Source: Ectothiorhodospiraceae bacterium (GTDB taxonomy: Bacteria > Pseudomonadota > Gammaproteobacteria > XJ16 > Halofilaceae). From it: a DNA stretch of 42,991 nucleotides. A program made the translations under genes and the position numbers. How positions within the stretch are numbered: position 1 is the first letter of the stretch; each line of letters opens with the position of its first letter. Of this stretch, positions 40,497-42,991 are shown one piece after another. The notes below the pieces were generated by a model. It was not told the origin of the DNA and ran no database searches. It saw only the letters and a program-made list of their open reading frames with translations. The stretch spans positions 1 through 42,991 of the forward strand of contig SLKC01000077.1 of assembly GCA_007134775.1 (NCBI GenBank), read 5' to 3'.

Positions 40497-41473
40497 CAAA
40501 CGGCTCGCACGCTGACCTCGCCCGCGAGGCAGCGCTGCAACTTCGCCTTTGTCTCCAGCAAGAGGGCACCATCATCATCGATGCCCACCGCCCGGCCGAC
40601 CTCCGTGTGACCGTTGCCAAAATCCAGTGTAACCGGCCGCCCTGCAAGACTGTCCCGTTGCGCCCAACGCGCCTTCAAATCGACGGCCCCGTCGGCTGCA
40701 AACCCTTCGCAAGCGGCCGCAACTGCGCACGCGACGCGTCCGGCGATAATGTCACGTGCTGGCGCGTGCGGCCAGTGCTCCCTGATCGCGGTCACGGCTC
40801 GTCCCCCAATGTCCCTGATTCGATGGGGGAGGTCATGATTGATCCCGATTCCGGTGACCACGCGTGCGGAGCCAACCGCCTCTCCCGTAACATCCAGCAG
40901 GATTCCCCCCAGTTTCGCCCCATTACACTCCAGATCGTTGGGCCACTTGAGTTGAATCCCGGTGATGCCCGCCCGTTCCAGCGTCTCGGCGGTTGCAAGC
41001 GCGACCACCAGACCCAGCGACGTCAACGCGGCCGGTGCGACCCCCAGGACCTGATCCAATGACTGCGTGATGCTCTGCCCCGGGTGTGCGCGCCAACCTC
41101 GCCCGCGGCGCCCCCGGCCCGCGGTCTGCAATTCCGCCACGCAAACATGCACGCATCCCGGCGCCGGAGGCGTTTGCCCCCGCAAATGGTCGCTAGTCGA
41201 CGCAACGGTATCGAGGATTTCGAGCGACGCGAGTCGCTCACCGAGTGGTGTCAATTCCTGCTCGATCAGCCGACGGCGCAGGGGCGTCCCAGGGCCGCAG
41301 AGACAGTACCCGCCACCCGCGCGCCCTTCGATCACCCAACCGTCGTCCCGAAGGCGTTCAATGTGTTGACCGAGCGCCGCACGAGTCACGCCGAGTTCAC
41401 GCGCAAGCGCAGCACCGGCGTGGCGCCGGCCATCCGCCAACATTTCCAGAATCCAGCGTCGGGTCACACCCAT
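40496..41473 (-). CDS. birA: biotin-[acetyl-CoA-carboxylase] ligase / biotin operon repressor
   Basis: BirA makes biotinyl-AMP and attaches biotin to the carrier protein of acetyl-CoA carboxylase. The 325-aa protein has an N-terminal winged helix (ILEMLADGRRHAGAALARELGVTRAALGQHIERL), so it is of the regulatory type. The ligase domain has GRGRRGRG at residues 119-126 and KWPND at 176-180, and a C-terminal SH3-like domain follows. The ATG at 41473 with a close GGAG site fits; the frame stays open upstream without homology. It heads the operon with coaX and the SPOR gene. Confidence 0.96.
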   Translation of the reverse strand: MGVTRRWILEMLADGRRHAGAALARELGVTRAALGQHIERLRDDGWVIEGRAGGGYCLCGPGTPLRRRLIEQELTPLGERLASLEILDTVASTSDHLRGQTPPAPGCVHVCVAELQTAGRGRRGRGWRAHPGQSITQSLDQVLGVAPAALTSLGLVVALATAETLERAGITGIQLKWPNDLECNGAKLGGILLDVTGEAVGSARVVTGIGINHDLPHRIRDIGGRAVTAIREHWPHAPARDIIAGRVACAVAAACEGFAADGAVDLKARWAQRDSLAGRPVTLDFGNGHTEVGRAVGIDDDGALLLETKAKLQRCLAGEVSVRAV

Positions 41474-41566
41474 CTCCGCTCCAGGACTTGCCAAGCCCGT
41501 GCGTCGGGCAATCGGTTGACGTTCGTGGTATGTGGAACGCGGGGGCCAGAAACGTTGCGGATCCAC

Positions 41567-41575
41567 TGCTACAAT
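41567..41575 (+). promoter_or_regulatory. extended -10 promoter candidate for the lytic transglycosylase
   Basis: TGC-TACAAT (5 of 6 for the -10) lies 57 bp before the ATG; no fitting -35 is seen. The same TGCTACA core occurs at the gatC and mreB promoters. Confidence 0.45.
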
Positions 41576-41632
41576 ACAGCCGGTGTTGCCCTACCACGGC
41601 TGGCCCAATAGCCCGTGCAACGGGGGGAAACA

Positions 41633-42256
41633 ATGCGTCGGATAGCCTGTCCATGGGTGCTCGTCCTGCTACTCTACCCCGCAGTCTCGCCGGCCGACGG
41701 TACCACGTACAAGTATCGCGACTCCGATGGCACCCTCTGGTTGACGGATCGGCCGGCGAGTGGCGCCCAACTCCATGACCTCGAATTCGTGGGCTACCAC
41801 GGTCGCCCTCCTGCCCGATTGGATTGCGCCCGTCTCTCACACGACGAGCTGGATCAAAGGGCCGACGCCATCTCACAGCCCTTGCGCGAGCACGCCCGCC
41901 GAATCGGCGTCGAGTATGAACTCGCGCGCGCCATAGTGGCCGCTGAATCCTGCTTCGATCCCGAAGCAGTCTCTGTCGTAGGCGCTCAGGGGTTGATGCA
42001 ACTGATGCCGAGCACCGCAGATGAACTCGGCGTCGAGGACGCCTTCAACATCCACGAAAACCTCCGTGCAGGTATCGAGTACTTCGACCACCTTCGCGAA
42101 CGCTATAATGGTGACGTCATGCTTGCCCTTGCCGCCTACAACGCGGGTCCGGGCGCCGTCGACCGTTACGGCGGGGTCCCTCCTTTCGAGGAGACCGAAA
42201 CCTATGTCGACCGCGTCCTCGATTACTGGGGGGAGTTTCGGCGCCAGAATCACTGA
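41633..42256 (+). CDS. lytic transglycosylase (SLT domain) with DUF4124-like N-terminus
   Basis: The 207-aa protein has a signal peptide (MRRIACPWVLVLLLYPAVSPA). The short YKYRDSDGTLWLTDRP segment is typical of DUF4124, and a Slt-type domain follows. Catalytic Glu105 is in AIVAAESCFDPEAVS, followed by GAQGLMQLMPSTADELGV and AAYNAGPGAV. It cleaves the glycan strands of peptidoglycan to 1,6-anhydro ends. ATG at 41633 follows CGGGGGGAAACA; a GTG at 41615 is less likely. It is followed by the convergent rRNA operon. Confidence 0.93.
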   Translation: MRRIACPWVLVLLLYPAVSPADGTTYKYRDSDGTLWLTDRPASGAQLHDLEFVGYHGRPPARLDCARLSHDELDQRADAISQPLREHARRIGVEYELARAIVAAESCFDPEAVSVVGAQGLMQLMPSTADELGVEDAFNIHENLRAGIEYFDHLRERYNGDVMLALAAYNAGPGAVDRYGGVPPFEETETYVDRVLDYWGEFRRQNH

Positions 42257-42384
42257 GCAAGCGCCACAGCTCGGTTCCCCCGCGAAACCGCGCACACGGC
42301 AACACGCACCCCACCACCCGCGCGCATGGCCCACTAGGCAACGCCCGCGCCCTCCCTTGGCAATTCGATAAAGGCCACACACAC

Positions 42385-42418
42385 AAAAAACCCCGGCCAG
42401 AATAACTCCTGACCGGGG
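42385..42418 (-). terminator. rho-independent terminator of the rRNA operon
   Basis: On the minus strand a 10-bp stem (CCCCGGTCAG pairing with CTGGCCGGGG, one U-G pair; 42418-42391) with an 8-nt loop is followed by six T (42390-42385). It lies just past the 5S rRNA. Classical intrinsic terminator. Confidence 0.93.
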
Positions 42419-42429
42419 TCGCGCATTGA

Positions 42430-42545
42430 GCCTGGCGGTGACCTACTCTCGCATGGCGAAACACCACACTACCATCGGCGCTGAGCGGTTTCACTTCCGA
42501 GTTCGGAATGGAGTCGGGTGGTTCCCGCTCGCTATGGCCGCCAGA
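42430..42545 (-). rRNA. 5S ribosomal RNA
   Basis: Read on the minus strand the sequence begins CTGGCGGCCATAGCGAGCGG, contains CCATTCCGAACTCGGAAGTG and the CATGCGAGAGTAGGTC region, and ends CACCGCCAGGC, pairing with the start. This is the standard gammaproteobacterial 5S. Ends are accurate to a few bases. Confidence 0.96.
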
Positions 42546-42647
42546 CAAACTGGTCGCCTCGACACCCTAGGTGTCGAAGCCGATTCGGGAAGTCAGGACG
42601 CAACAGGAGGTGCGGTTCGATGCACACTCCAACTGCTTGGGTGTTAT

Positions 42648-42991
<344 letters not shown>

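Noticed and set aside
42546-42647. tRNA gene in the 23S-5S spacer
   Set aside because: About 100 bp without cloverleaf features or a T-loop consensus; it is an ordinary spacer.

Overview
The window is high-GC bacterial chromosome (roughly two thirds G+C), almost entirely coding. Gene content and order (hemA-prfA-prmC, gatCAB, mreBCD, DUF1244, sucAB-lpd-sucCD, birA-coaX-SPOR, AmpE, RsmJ, DUF2058, DUF3301) point to a gammaproteobacterium. The overall style resembles Chromatiales/Ectothiorhodospiraceae-type organisms, but I cannot fix the genus from sequence alone. It looks like core chromosome: I found no insertion sequence, prophage, CRISPR array, integrase or tRNA gene.

Layout. (1) 1-4613: the end of a TPR lipoprotein gene (minus) diverges from the overlapping hemA-prfA-prmC operon (tetrapyrrole entry, release factor 1 and its methyltransferase). 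(2) 4638-8510, minus: an unknown 149-aa protein and the gatC-gatA-gatB amidotransferase genes. (3) 8677-12233: mreB-mreC-mreD (cell shape) followed by a glycerate-type 2-hydroxyacid dehydrogenase. (4) 12250-15281: a membrane-anchored protein that reads as a Rieske fold without its iron-sulfur ligands, rsmJ, two universal stress proteins (one behind an FNR/ANR-type box) and a DUF3301 protein. (5) 15399-25027: a TCA-cycle block: DUF1244, an NAD-type isocitrate/isopropylmalate-family dehydrogenase, then sucA-sucB-lpd-sucC-sucD. (6) 25075-27385: DUF2058, two small membrane proteins and a Nudix hydrolase. (7) 27619-31021: a probable zinc-responsive MacB/FtsX-type ABC transporter whose permease carries a long His-Asp/His-Glu/Asp-His-Gly tract in its predicted periplasmic domain, followed by an exported DUF3299-like CxxC protein and an SRPBCC protein. 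(8) 31197-34738: a DegP-type protease and an OmpR/EnvZ-type two-component pair. (9) 34786-41473: ppc (minus), a small secreted protein, an AmpE-like membrane protein, and the minus-strand birA-coaX-SPOR operon. (10) 41633-42991: a lytic transglycosylase, then the end of a minus-strand rRNA operon (terminator, 5S, 3' part of 23S).

How the genes work together. PEP carboxylase makes oxaloacetate for the TCA cycle, and the block at 15399-25027 carries carbon from isocitrate to succinate. The mre genes, SPOR protein, AmpE-like protein, lytic transglycosylase and DegP are all envelope functions. The most unusual points are the metal-binding ABC cassette with its candidate Zur operator, the ligand-free Rieske-like protein, and the NAD-type signature of the isocitrate-dehydrogenase-like enzyme. 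Functions rest on motifs read by eye; no database search was run.
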